NCBI RefSeq assembly: GCF_000720635.1
Contig: NZ_JOCF01000121.1
Span: forward strand, 1-12,490
Length of the DNA: 12,490 nucleotides
Direction: 5' to 3'
Origin: Streptomyces sp. NRRL WC-3742
GTDB taxonomy: Bacteria; Actinomycetota; Actinomycetes; Streptomycetales; Streptomycetaceae
Part shown: one piece after another, positions 5,643-12,391 of the stretch
How the letters are laid out: every line of letters begins with the position of its first letter
Position numbering within the stretch: position 1 is the first letter of the stretch
Made by a program: the position numbers and the translations under genes
Notes under the pieces: generated by a model
Seen by the model: the letters and a program-made list of their open reading frames with translations, nothing else
Databases searched by the model: none
Told to the model about the DNA's origin: nothing

Positions 5643-6317
5643 TCAGCGGGCCGGGTGCGGGGCGACGGTGGTGTCGGTGCGGTGGTCGAGCCGGCTGGTG
5701 ACCGTGATCACGCCGTCAACTCCCCGGCACAGCCGCTCCACGACCGGCGGCAGGCTGCGGTGGGCGACGGTGCCGGTGAGCGTCACCTGTCCGTCGGCCA
5801 CCTGGACGTCGATGCTGTCCGGGGAGATGCCCAGGGTGCGGGAGAGGACGTCCTGGCGGATCTCCTCGCGGATCGCACGGTCGTGGCGCAGGAAGACGCG
5901 CAGCAGGTCGCTGCGGCTGACGATGCCCACCAGGCGTCCCGCCTCGTCGACGACGGGGAGCCGCTTGAGCTGCTGGCGCTGCATCAGGCGGGCCGCCTCC
6001 ACCACGGTCCATTCGGGCCGGGCGCACACGGCCGGGCTGGTCATGAGGTGCTCAGCGGTGGCAGCTCGGCTCTTGGCCTGCTCGGCGGGCGACAGGCTGG
6101 GGACCAGCAGCAGTCCCGCCGGGTCCTCCTGGCCGGCCTCGTTGAGCAGCAGGTCGGCCTCGGACACCAGGCCGATCGGCCGGTCCTGGTCGTCGAGGAC
6201 GGGCACGGAGGTGATGTCGTGCTCGGCGAGCAGTCGGGCGATTTCCTTGAAGCCGGTGTCGGGCCGTACGTGCACGACGGCCGAGGTCATCAGCTCTCCC
6301 ACGATCCGGTGTCGCAT
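5643..6317 (-). CDS. CBS-CBS-BON domain protein
   Basis: A 224-residue soluble protein with two CBS domains and a BON domain. CBS1 spans about residues 5-60 with TSVPVLDD (36-43) and GLVSEADLL (49-57). CBS2 spans about 88-140 with LKRLPVVD (117-124) and GIVSRSDLL (131-139). BON spans about 145-212 with VADGQVTLTGTV at 163-174. CBS pairs bind adenine nucleotides and sense energy state; BON domains are thought to bind phospholipid or other surfaces. In actinomycetes this architecture is common in stress and dormancy gene sets. I chose ATG 6317 because AGGAGA lies eight bases upstream; the ATG at 6335 precedes that site and is less likely. Its end faces the perfect inverted repeat at 5542-5584. 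It diverges from the ABC exporter, and a DosR-like site is located about 150 bases upstream. Confidence 0.9.
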   Translation of the reverse strand: MRHRIVGELMTSAVVHVRPDTGFKEIARLLAEHDITSVPVLDDQDRPIGLVSEADLLLNEAGQEDPAGLLLVPSLSPAEQAKSRAATAEHLMTSPAVCARPEWTVVEAARLMQRQQLKRLPVVDEAGRLVGIVSRSDLLRVFLRHDRAIREEIRQDVLSRTLGISPDSIDVQVADGQVTLTGTVAHRSLPPVVERLCRGVDGVITVTSRLDHRTDTTVAPHPAR

Positions 6318-6462
6318 TCTCGGTTCTCCTGTCATGTGTGGACGGGGCGCGTCTGCCGGTGGCGCCCCGGAGGGCCGGGGCAGGCCGGCGAACGCGGCGC
6401 CAGTGCTTCAAGCCTCGGTTTCCAGCCGCCGGGAGCGAAGGGCCGTGGGGGCCATGGCCGCC

Positions 6463-6477
6463 GGGACCTTCAGCCCG
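6463..6477. promoter_or_regulatory. Candidate DosR/DevR-like box upstream of CBS-BON gene
   Basis: GGGACCTTCAGCCCG matches GGGACTTTCGGCCCT at 12 of 15 positions. A related sequence GGGCCGTGGGGGCC begins at 6440, about 20 bases away, reminiscent of the paired boxes typical of DosR promoters. It is about 150 bases from the CBS-BON start and 200 from the ABC start. CBS-domain genes belong to known DosR-type regulons. Chance matches are possible at this base composition. Confidence 0.3.
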
Positions 6478-6614
6478 GCCGCTGCCGGCGCGAGAGGCGG
6501 CGGGCCCGAACTCCGGGACCGCGGAGGACCGACTGCCTCGCTGGAGGGGCCCATCAGGCCCTGCCGTCGGCGCCGACCGGTGGAGCACTGTCATCCTGTC
6601 CGGCTGTGCAGGGC

Positions 6615-6631
6615 AGGACAGGACAGGACAG
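6615..6631. repeat. Short tandem repeat, AGGAC x 3.4
   Basis: AGGACAGGACAGGACAG is three full copies of a five-base unit plus two bases. It lies 48-64 bases before the ABC ATPase start, in or near its promoter. A five-base microsatellite is unusual in such a genome and its copy number could vary by slippage. Confidence 0.8.
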
Positions 6632-6679
6632 AACGACGGTGAGCGTGATGTTCGCCGGGCATGATTCGGGAGGTGTCGG

Positions 6680-7606
6680 ATGGACGACGACGGGCCCGCG
6701 ATCGAGTTGGCCGCGCTGACGAAGAACTACGGCCGCAAGGTCGGCGTCGACCGCCTCGACCTCACCGTCCGGCGGGGCGAGGTGTTCGGCTTTCTCGGTC
6801 CCAACGGCGCCGGGAAGACCACCACCATCCGCTGTTTGGTGGGGTTGCTGCGGCCCACCGGCGGCCGGATCAGGGCGCTGGGTCTCGATCCGGTCGCTGA
6901 TCACCGGCGACTCGCCCCGCACCTGGGCTACCTGCCCGGCGAGCTGCGGCTGTACCCGGAGCTGACCGGTGCGCAGACGCTGCGACTGCTCGGCGACCTC
7001 CAGGGCACTGCCACCACACGCCGCGCGGAGCTGTGCGAACGCCTCGCACTGATGCCGGCGGACCTGGCCCGGCCGGTACGGGAGTACTCGCGCGGCATGA
7101 AGCAGAAGCTGGGGCTGGTGCAGGCGCTCCAGCACGATCCGGAGCTGCTGGTACTGGACGAGCCCACCGAGGGCCTGGACCCACTGATACAGGAGACGTT
7201 CTTCGCCCTGCTGGGCGAGGCCGCCACGGCCGGGCGCACCGTGCTGCTGTCCAGCCATGTGCTGCCCGAGGTGCAGCGCGCCTGCGGCCGGGTGGCGATC
7301 GTGCGGGCGGGGAAGCTGGTGACCGTCCAGGCCGTGTCGGCACTGCGGGAGAAACGGGCCCGGCGGGTGCGGCTGGTGTTCGCGGACGGGCAGGGCGCCC
7401 GCGCCCTGGGGCAGGCCGAGCGGTGGTCCCCGCAGTGGCACGGTGAAGAGGTCCAACTGCTGATACCTCCGGAATGGTTGGTCGAGGAGCTTCGCCAACT
7501 CCTGGCGCTGCTACCGGTGGTGGATCTGTCGGTGGAGGAGGCCGGCCTGGACGAGGCGTTCCTCGACCTGTACCGCCGGCCTGTCGGTGAAGCGGAGACG
7601 CAGTGA
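6680..7606 (+). CDS. ABC transporter ATP-binding protein (DrrA/CcmA-like)
   Basis: A 308-residue ATPase that powers the membrane subunit encoded next. Walker A GPNGAGKTT is at residues 40-48, the signature YSRGMKQK at 136-143, Walker B LLVLDEPTEGLDP at 156-168 and the switch histidine in SSH at 191-193. The Q-loop region reads GYLPGELRLYPELTG, with Gly where Gln is usual. A C-terminal extension of about 90 residues is typical of exporter ATPases of the DrrA type. ATG 6680 follows GGGAGG with six bases between. The stop TGA overlaps the start of the permease gene, so the pair is translationally coupled. Substrate is unknown; relatives export lipids, antibiotics or other hydrophobic compounds. 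Confidence 0.93.
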   Translation: MDDDGPAIELAALTKNYGRKVGVDRLDLTVRRGEVFGFLGPNGAGKTTTIRCLVGLLRPTGGRIRALGLDPVADHRRLAPHLGYLPGELRLYPELTGAQTLRLLGDLQGTATTRRAELCERLALMPADLARPVREYSRGMKQKLGLVQALQHDPELLVLDEPTEGLDPLIQETFFALLGEAATAGRTVLLSSHVLPEVQRACGRVAIVRAGKLVTVQAVSALREKRARRVRLVFADGQGARALGQAERWSPQWHGEEVQLLIPPEWLVEELRQLLALLPVVDLSVEEAGLDEAFLDLYRRPVGEAETQ

Positions 7607-8424
7607 TGAGAGCCCGGTTCCCCCTGTTCTGGCTGGCCCTGCACCGCCGCCGGCGGATGCTGGCCCTGCTCTCTGTGGGCATGGTGGTGTTCGAGGCGTT
7701 GATCGTGCTGGTCATCCGTGCGGTGCCGCCGGTCCAGATGTTCGCCGGTGCCGGGCACGCTCCGGACGCGCTGAAGGCGTTCTCCGGTTCGACGGGCGAT
7801 GTGTCGATAGCGAGCTACGCCGGCCTGCTCGGCGCCGGCCTGGTGCACCCGTTCTGGATCGCGATGCAACTGACGGCCATCGGATCGCTCACCGCGGCCG
7901 CCGTCGCGGCCGATGTCGAGTCGGGGACCGTCGAGCTGCTGATGGTCCGTCCGGTCTCCCGACTGCGGCTACTGGCCGAGCGGGCCGCCGCCGTGCTCGT
8001 CGCCTCCCTGGTCCTCAACGCCTCCGCGACCCTGGCCGTCGTGGGCGGCGTCGCGCTCTCGCCCACCGTCCACCACGCCGTCCCGCTGCGCGGCGTGTTC
8101 GCCGCCGGGCTGATGGGCGTCGCGTTCACGGTCTGCCTGTCCGGGCCCGCCCTGGCCGTCTCGGCCGCAGGACGGCGCAAGGCCCAGGTGATCGGCGCCA
8201 CCGTCGCCGTGGGCGCGGTGGGATTCGCCGTCAACTTCATCGCCATGGCCTGGCATCCGGCCGCCCCGCTGAGGTATCTGAGCCCGTTCCACTACTACAC
8301 GCCCGGCGACGCCCTCGCCCACGGCACCCTCGCCTGGGGGCCGCTCGCCGTCCTGCTGGCGGTGGGAGCCGCCGGTCTCGGCGCGGCCGTTCCGCTGCTG
8401 CTGCGCCGGGACCTGGCGCCCTGA
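7606..8424 (+). CDS. ABC-2 type transporter permease
   Basis: A 272-residue polytopic membrane protein with about six hydrophobic spans. The segment ESGTVELLMVRPVSRLRLL after the second span is the conserved cytoplasmic coupling region of ABC-2 permeases, where the family shows E-GT-E-LL--P-SR. It should form a complex with the ATPase encoded immediately upstream. ATG 7606 shares one base with the upstream stop (TGATG), and GGAG at 7594-7597 lies eight bases before it; GTG at 7603 is an alternative start that would add one residue. A strong hairpin follows the gene at 8463-8501. No periplasmic binding protein is present, consistent with export. The substrate cannot be read from sequence. Confidence 0.9.
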   Translation: MRARFPLFWLALHRRRRMLALLSVGMVVFEALIVLVIRAVPPVQMFAGAGHAPDALKAFSGSTGDVSIASYAGLLGAGLVHPFWIAMQLTAIGSLTAAAVAADVESGTVELLMVRPVSRLRLLAERAAAVLVASLVLNASATLAVVGGVALSPTVHHAVPLRGVFAAGLMGVAFTVCLSGPALAVSAAGRRKAQVIGATVAVGAVGFAVNFIAMAWHPAAPLRYLSPFHYYTPGDALAHGTLAWGPLAVLLAVGAAGLGAAVPLLLRRDLAP

Positions 8425-8462
8425 CCGGGGAACCATGCACCGCAAGTAACTGCCCCGAAGGG

Positions 8463-8501
8463 GCCGAGGGACCGGGCGCAGGCCGCACCCGGTCCCTCGG
8501 C
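8463..8501 (+). terminator. Strong hairpin after the ABC exporter operon
   Basis: GCCGAGGGACCGGG (8463-8476) pairs perfectly with CCCGGTCCCTCGGC (8488-8501) around an 11-base loop, 38 bases after the permease stop. This is a typical actinomycete terminator without a T-run and separates the ABC operon from the DoxX-like gene. Confidence 0.8.
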
Positions 8502-8522
8502 ATTCCCGTCCCCAAGCGGCCC

Positions 8523-8557
8523 GGCCCTTCGGACCCGCAGCCGGGACCTTCGGCACC
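8523..8557. promoter_or_regulatory. Candidate pair of DosR/DevR-like boxes upstream of DoxX-like gene
   Basis: GGGACCTTCGGCACC at 8543-8557 matches GGGACTTTCGGCCCT at 12 of 15 positions, and GGCCCTTCGGACCC at 8523-8536 is a weaker relative about 20 bases away. Tandem boxes with this spacing are characteristic of DosR promoters. The nearer box is about 90 bases upstream of the DoxX-like start. It shares GGGACCTTC with the site at 6463. The call rests on similarity alone. Confidence 0.35.
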
Positions 8558-8644
8558 TGACCACCTCCAGCTGCCCGGCAACAGACTGAACCAGGCACAA
8601 CACGCTACATCCACAATGGAATTGGGAAAGGAAGGCCGCAAACC

Positions 8645-9274
8645 ATGGCCGTTCACCACGCGCACGCTCCCCGCCTCGCCCACCGGTTCGGCACCGGGCT
8701 CCGCCGCCACACCTCCGCGCACGCCACCCCGGACGCGGCGCACAGCACCTCAGTGACCACCACCGGTGCGCGGGCCCTCGCCACCGCCCGGGTCGGCCTC
8801 GGCTTCGTCTTCCTCTGGGCCTTCCTCGACAAGACCTTCGGCCTCGGCTACGCCACCAGGAGCGCGAACTCCTGGCTCGATGGCACCTCCCCGACCAAGG
8901 GCTTCCTCAGCCACGTGTCGGCCGGCCCGCTCCAGTCGACGTTCCACCACTGGGCCGGGCATGCCTGGGTGGACTGGCTGTTCATGCTCGGCCTGCTTGG
9001 CATCGGCCTCGCCCTCATCGGCGGCATCGCCCTGCGGGTCGCCGCCCTCAGCGGCACCCTGCTGCTGGCCCTGATGTGGGCCGCCGAGTGGCCGCCCGCC
9101 CGCCACCTGGCCACCGGAGCGGGCAGCGGCTCCAGCAACCCCGTCGCCGACTACCACCTGATCTACGCTCTGCTGCTCATCGCCCTCGCCACCACGGCCG
9201 CCGGCGACACCTGGGGCCTGGGCCGCCGCTGGGCCGCCCTTCCGATCGTCCGAGACCACGCCTGGCTCCGCTGA
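8645..9274 (+). CDS. DoxX/DoxD-like membrane protein
   Basis: A 209-residue inner-membrane protein with a polar histidine-rich N-terminal region of about 40 residues and four membrane spans, at about 46-62, 110-131, 134-149 and 171-187. The first span, with RVGLGFVFLWAFLDKTFGLG, and the GLALIGGIALRVAALSG region are characteristic of the DoxX superfamily, which includes the DoxD subunit of thiosulfate:quinone oxidoreductase. Annotators often name such actinomycete proteins DoxX family or thiosulfate dehydrogenase large subunit, but no DoxA partner is adjacent and activity is unproven. ATG 8645 is supported by AAAGGAAGG at 8627-8635, nine bases upstream. It is flanked by hairpins, so it is probably monocistronic. 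Confidence 0.85.
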   Translation: MAVHHAHAPRLAHRFGTGLRRHTSAHATPDAAHSTSVTTTGARALATARVGLGFVFLWAFLDKTFGLGYATRSANSWLDGTSPTKGFLSHVSAGPLQSTFHHWAGHAWVDWLFMLGLLGIGLALIGGIALRVAALSGTLLLALMWAAEWPPARHLATGAGSGSSNPVADYHLIYALLLIALATTAAGDTWGLGRRWAALPIVRDHAWLR

Positions 9275-9291
9275 TCCCCCGTCAGAACATC

Positions 9292-9325
9292 AGGCCGGCC
9301 GCGATGCTGTCGTCGCGGCCGGCCT
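9292..9325. terminator. Hairpin between DoxX-like and USP genes
   Basis: AGGCCGGCCGCGA (9292-9304) pairs perfectly with TCGCGGCCGGCCT (9313-9325) around an 8-base loop, 17 bases after the DoxX-like stop. It can serve convergent transcripts from both sides. There is no T-run. Confidence 0.75.
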
Positions 9326-9391
9326 CACCGCGTGTCCGGCAAGGGACGACCGGCGCCCGGACGGCGGCGCCTGCCCGGGCCCGGTGTCCGG

Positions 9392-9478
9392 GCCGCCGGC
9401 GCCCGCCGGGACCAGGACGACGGGGCACCGTGCCTCGGCCGCCGTGCGCAAACGCGACGGACCCGAGGAGCCGCCCAC
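9392..9478 (-). pseudogene. Possible C-terminal remnant of a universal stress protein
   Basis: Directly downstream of the USP gene and in the same frame after its TGA, the minus strand encodes GGSSGPSRLRTAAEARCPVV followed by LVPAGAGG. The ending A-x-CPVVLVP is the hallmark last strand of USP domains. The DNA GGACCAGGACGACGGGGCA here is nearly identical to GGACCACGACGACGGGACA inside the intact gene's first domain. There is no upstream remainder of a USP domain and no good start, so it appears to be debris from a deleted tandem copy. The frame runs on to about 9290 with no further similarity. Confidence 0.4.
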
Positions 9479-9511
9479 TGCGCCGCCGCAGTGCTTTCCG
9501 CGGATCCGTCG

Positions 9512-10327
9512 TCACGACTCCGGTACCAGCGCCATGGGGCAGGCGGCGTGGTGCAGTACGGCATGCGCGACCGGCCCGAGGTGACCGAGCGAGGCAGCGT
9601 GGCGCTGCCCCAGGACCACGAGTCGCGCCTTGGCCGAGGCATCGACGAGCATCTGCCCGGCGCCACCCGGCTCGGCGTCCGCGACCACCTGCACGTCCGG
9701 GTGGGCGGCCCGCCACGGCGCGATCGCGCGGGCGAGCAGGTCGTGCTCGGCGAGCTGGGACTTCGCGCGCGCCGGCGGATCCACCGGCGCCCACGCGTGC
9801 AGGGCCCGCACCTGCAGCCCGCAGCGGCGCGCGGCGTCGAAGGCGAAGTCGAGCGCGGCCTCGGCCGGCCGCCGTGTGTCCACCCCGATCACGACCTGTT
9901 CGCGCGGCACCGGATCCGCCGCTTCGGCGGGGACCACGACGACGGGACAGCCCGCCCGGCCCGCGACGTGGAGGGCTGTCGCCCCGACGCGGAGTCCGGG
10001 GAAGCCACCGTCGCCCCGGGCGGCGAGAACCAGTAGCTCGGCATCCTCGGCCGCCGCCACCAGCGCCGCCGTGGCGACGTCGTACACCTCGTCCGTGCGC
10101 ACGGACAGCCCCGGGTGCCGAACCGCCAGGACGTGTTGCACCTCCGCGAGGATGCCACGCCTGGCGGACCACAACCGGGATCCCGTCGGCAGCAGGTGCG
10201 GCATGAGCGGAAGGGCGTGCAGGACGCGCAGCGGACGCTGCCGCAGCGCCGCCTCCTCGGCGGCCAGGTCGGCCGCCGCCAGACTCTCGGGAGAACCGTC
10301 GACTCCGACGGTGACGGGAAGGTACAT
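9512..10327 (-). CDS. Universal stress protein, two USP domains
   Basis: A 271-residue tandem-domain USP. Domain 1 (about 1-135) begins YLPVTVGVDGS and ends with GRAGCPVVVVP at 123-133. Domain 2 (about 145-271) begins VVIGVDTR and ends HHAACPMALVP at 259-269. USPs of this class bind ATP through G-2x-G-9x-G-S/T. Here domain 1 shows A102, G105, G115 and A116 at those places, and domain 2 lacks the pattern (GQRHAAS...LGP), so ordinary ATP binding looks weakened in both. Tandem USPs are prominent in hypoxia and dormancy regulons. The start at 10327 is chosen because AGGAG lies nine bases upstream; an ATG three codons earlier directly abuts that site, and a longer frame reaching 10792 is not supported. 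It diverges from the oleate hydratase gene. Confidence 0.9.
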   Translation of the reverse strand: MYLPVTVGVDGSPESLAAADLAAEEAALRQRPLRVLHALPLMPHLLPTGSRLWSARRGILAEVQHVLAVRHPGLSVRTDEVYDVATAALVAAAEDAELLVLAARGDGGFPGLRVGATALHVAGRAGCPVVVVPAEAADPVPREQVVIGVDTRRPAEAALDFAFDAARRCGLQVRALHAWAPVDPPARAKSQLAEHDLLARAIAPWRAAHPDVQVVADAEPGGAGQMLVDASAKARLVVLGQRHAASLGHLGPVAHAVLHHAACPMALVPES

Positions 10328-10676
10328 GATCGCCATCTCCTCTCGGGGGCGAGCCGGCCGGCCCAGGCCCATGCGGTGGCCGTGTACCACCGGACGGAAC
10401 GACCACGTCCTCATGGTCACGCTCTGCATCCACTCGCGTACAGGGCCGACCGGGGCAGGTCCGTCCGATCCACCCGGGACCATTGGGAGCCACCAGCCGG
10501 TGCCCTCATCACCCCGGCAGCGGAGGCCCGTACGGCGCACCGGTTCGGGACCACTGGTCCTCTGCCATGGGCCGCCCGGCCCTCGCGGGCACGGGCCTGG
10601 TGGCCGAAGGCTGGAGGCCGCCTGCCGAGCAGCGCAGGGGCGCCAGAGGCGTCTGTCCGCACAGCCGGAAGAGATC
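10328..10676. other. Divergent intergenic region between USP and oleate hydratase genes
   Basis: These 349 bases hold the USP ribosome binding site on the minus strand (10334-10341), two candidate regulatory boxes at 10476-10490 and 10544-10560, and GGAAGAG shortly before the hydratase ATG. Both long frames that cross it are upstream extensions of the flanking genes without ribosome binding sites. No further gene is supported. Confidence 0.5.
10476..10560. promoter_or_regulatory. Candidate DosR/DevR-like boxes between USP and oleate hydratase
   Basis: TTCGGGACCACTGGTCC at 10544-10560 contains a perfect 13-base palindrome GGACCA-C-TGGTCC and shares TTCGGGAC with the mycobacterial palindromic DosR consensus. 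GGGACCATTGGGAGC at 10476-10490 is a second, weaker element. They are 117-200 bases upstream of the hydratase and 149-233 bases upstream of the USP, which is far for direct activation unless transcription starts well upstream of the start codons. Confidence 0.3.
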
Positions 10677-12266
10677 ATGATCAACAGTTCGCGGGAAACG
10701 AAGGCATATCTAGTAGGAGGCGGCATCGCCTCCCTCGCCGCGGCAGCCTTTCTGATCCGGGACGGCAAGTTCCCGGGCGAGAACATCCACATCCTGGAGG
10801 AACTCCCCCTGGCCGGCGGCTCCCTGGACGGCCGGGGGGCCGCCGAGCAGGGTTACGTCACGCGCGGCGGGCGGATGCTGGAGGAGGAGGCGTACACCTG
10901 CCTGTGGAACCTCCTGGAGACGATCCCCACCCTCGACGACGAGAACGTGACAGTCCGCCAGGAGATCCTGGCCTTCAACGAGCAGTGGCCCACCGAGGCG
11001 AGGGCCCGCCTGATCGACCGGGACCACCGGATCCTGGACGCCTCGCAGCTCGGCCTGGACACCCGTGACCGGATCGAACTCGCCCGCCTGCTGGCCCTGC
11101 CCGAGTCGGTGATCGGCTCCCGGCGGGTCGACGAGTTCTTCTCCGATCACTTCTTCGCCACCAACTTCTGGGCGATGTGGCGCACCACCTTCGCCTTCCA
11201 GAACTGGCACAGCGCGATCGAGCTCAAGCGGTACTTCCTGCGCTTCGTGCAGGAGTTCCCGCGAATCCACACCCTCTCCGGGGTCCGCCGCACCCGGCTG
11301 AACCAGTACGACTCGATCGTGCGGCCACTCATTCGGTGGCTGACCGAGCACGGGGTGCGGTTCGAGCACGGCGTCACGGTGAGGGACGTCGACTTCACCG
11401 AGAAGGCGGGCATCCGCCGCGCCAAGCGCCTCCACCTGGACCGGGACGGCCGCCCGGCGACCATCGAACTCGCCGATCTGGACCTGGCGTTCATCACATT
11501 GGGCTCGATGACCGCCGACGCCGCCTACGGCACGGACGACACGGTCGCCGAGTTGGTCCGCGACAAGCGCGACGGCGGCTGGACGCTGTGGGAGACGCTC
11601 TCGCGCAAGGCCCCCGACTTCGGCCGTCCCGCCGTCTTCAACGGCAACATCGCCGAAGCCGCCTGGCAGTCCTTCACGTTGACCATGCGCAGCCCGGTCC
11701 TGCTCAAGCGGATCGAGGAGTTCTCCGGCAACGCCGCCGGAACCGGCGCGCTGATGACGTTCAAGGACTCGCCCTGGCTGATGTCCATCGTCGTGCCGCG
11801 CCCGCCGCACTTCGAAGGCCAGCCCGAGGGCGTCTTCACGCTCTGGGGCTACGGTCTGTTCATCGACACCCCCGGCGAGCACACCGTCAGGGCGATGGCC
11901 GAGTCCACCGGGCGGGAGATCCTGGACGAACTCCTCGGCCAGCTCGGCTTCGACGACATCACCGAGGAGGTCCGTGCCACCACCACGGTCACCACGGTGA
12001 TGATGCCCTACATCACCAGCCAGTTCGCCCGCCGCGGCGTCCACGACCGGCCGCTGGTGATCCCGCACGGTGCACGGAACTTCGCCCTCCTCGGCCAGTT
12101 CGTGGAGATCCCGGAGGATGTGGTCTTCACGGTCGAGTACTCGGTACGCGGCGCCATGCACGCCGTCTACCGCCTGCTCGGCCTCGACAAGCCGATCCCG
12201 CCCGTCTACCACGCCCTCTCGGACCCGAAGACCGCCTTCCAGGCCCTGAAGACCGCGTTCAGCTGA
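10677..12266 (+). CDS. ohyA: Oleate hydratase (myosin-cross-reactive antigen family)
   Basis: A 529-residue FAD-dependent fatty acid hydratase that adds water to the cis-9 double bond of oleate and similar free fatty acids, giving 10-hydroxy acids. The dinucleotide-binding motif AYLVGGGIASLAAAAFLIRD is at residues 10-29. Next comes the family block GYVTRGGRMLEEEAYTCLWN at 59-78, whose acidic cluster probably provides the catalytic glutamate. Further family blocks are DEFFSDHFFATNFWAMWRTT (152-171), NQYDSIVRPLIRWL (209-222) and FALLGQFVEIPEDVVFTVEY near the C-terminus. Length is slightly shorter than the 560-650 residues of many bacterial members. ATG 10677 is chosen because GGAAGAG lies a few bases upstream and the protein starts just before the FAD motif; upstream frame extends without support. 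A very strong hairpin follows. Related enzymes detoxify host or environmental unsaturated fatty acids. Confidence 0.95.
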   Translation: MINSSRETKAYLVGGGIASLAAAAFLIRDGKFPGENIHILEELPLAGGSLDGRGAAEQGYVTRGGRMLEEEAYTCLWNLLETIPTLDDENVTVRQEILAFNEQWPTEARARLIDRDHRILDASQLGLDTRDRIELARLLALPESVIGSRRVDEFFSDHFFATNFWAMWRTTFAFQNWHSAIELKRYFLRFVQEFPRIHTLSGVRRTRLNQYDSIVRPLIRWLTEHGVRFEHGVTVRDVDFTEKAGIRRAKRLHLDRDGRPATIELADLDLAFITLGSMTADAAYGTDDTVAELVRDKRDGGWTLWETLSRKAPDFGRPAVFNGNIAEAAWQSFTLTMRSPVLLKRIEEFSGNAAGTGALMTFKDSPWLMSIVVPRPPHFEGQPEGVFTLWGYGLFIDTPGEHTVRAMAESTGREILDELLGQLGFDDITEEVRATTTVTTVMMPYITSQFARRGVHDRPLVIPHGARNFALLGQFVEIPEDVVFTVEYSVRGAMHAVYRLLGLDKPIPPVYHALSDPKTAFQALKTAFS

Positions 12267-12273
12267 GTCCGAA

Positions 12274-12313
12274 CGAACGGCCCGCCATCGCGGTTGCGGT
12301 GGCGGGCCGTTCG
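12274..12313 (+). terminator. Strong hairpin after oleate hydratase
   Basis: CGAACGGCCCGCCA (12274-12287) pairs perfectly with TGGCGGGCCGTTCG (12300-12313). The 12-base interior can extend the stem by four more pairs (one T-G wobble), leaving a GGTT loop. It begins 8 bases after the stop codon and is the best terminator in the window. Confidence 0.88.
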
Positions 12314-12330
12314 CGGATTCGTGTGGGTCC

Positions 12331-12364
12331 GCATCAGGGATGGCCGGGCATCAGGGATGGCCGG
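12331..12364. repeat. 17-bp tandem direct repeat, two copies
   Basis: GCATCAGGGATGGCCGG occurs at 12331-12347 and again, identical and adjacent, at 12348-12364. The second copy forms part of the left arm of the hairpin at 12356-12391. A recent local duplication is the simplest explanation. Confidence 0.9.
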
Positions 12365-12391
12365 GAGCGGCCCCACCCGCTCCCGGCCATC
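12356..12391. terminator. Second hairpin downstream of oleate hydratase
   Basis: GATGGCCGGGAGCG (12356-12369) pairs perfectly with CGCTCCCGGCCATC (12378-12391) around an 8-base loop. Lying 42 bases after the first terminator, it may serve a gene arriving from the right on the minus strand or act as a back-up. The remaining bases to 12490 show no gene I can support. Confidence 0.65.

Larger units (their letters stand above)
6318..6679. other. Divergent intergenic region between CBS-BON and ABC exporter genes
   Basis: These 362 bases hold ribosome binding sites for both flanking genes (AGGAGA complement at 6325-6330; GGGAGG at 6669-6674), a candidate regulatory box at 6463-6477, a second GC-rich dyad GGGCC-CATCA-GGCCC-like element near 6546-6562, and a five-base tandem repeat at 6615-6631. 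Frames that are open across it lack ribosome binding sites and recognisable products, so I see no gene here. Confidence 0.5.

Noticed and set aside
5499..5700. Plus-strand frame starting MATPFTATATVLAVAACTAY, resembling a lipoprotein signal peptide
   Set aside because: It runs through the perfect inverted repeat and then antisense to the CBS-BON gene, with no mature domain and a poor ribosome binding site; the resemblance is probably accidental.
9630..10676. Upstream extension of the oleate hydratase frame across the USP gene
   Set aside because: The extension is Ser/Arg/Ala-rich shadow of the USP gene. The hydratase has a proper start at 10677 just before its FAD motif.
10328..10792. N-terminal extension of the USP frame
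   Set aside because: USP proteins begin directly with the first beta strand; a good ribosome binding site precedes the ATG at 10327 and the extra residues show no family similarity.
10710..12212. Minus-strand open frame of 500 codons opposite oleate hydratase
   Set aside because: Shadow of ohyA; no domain is recognisable and the plus-strand protein is a certain family match.
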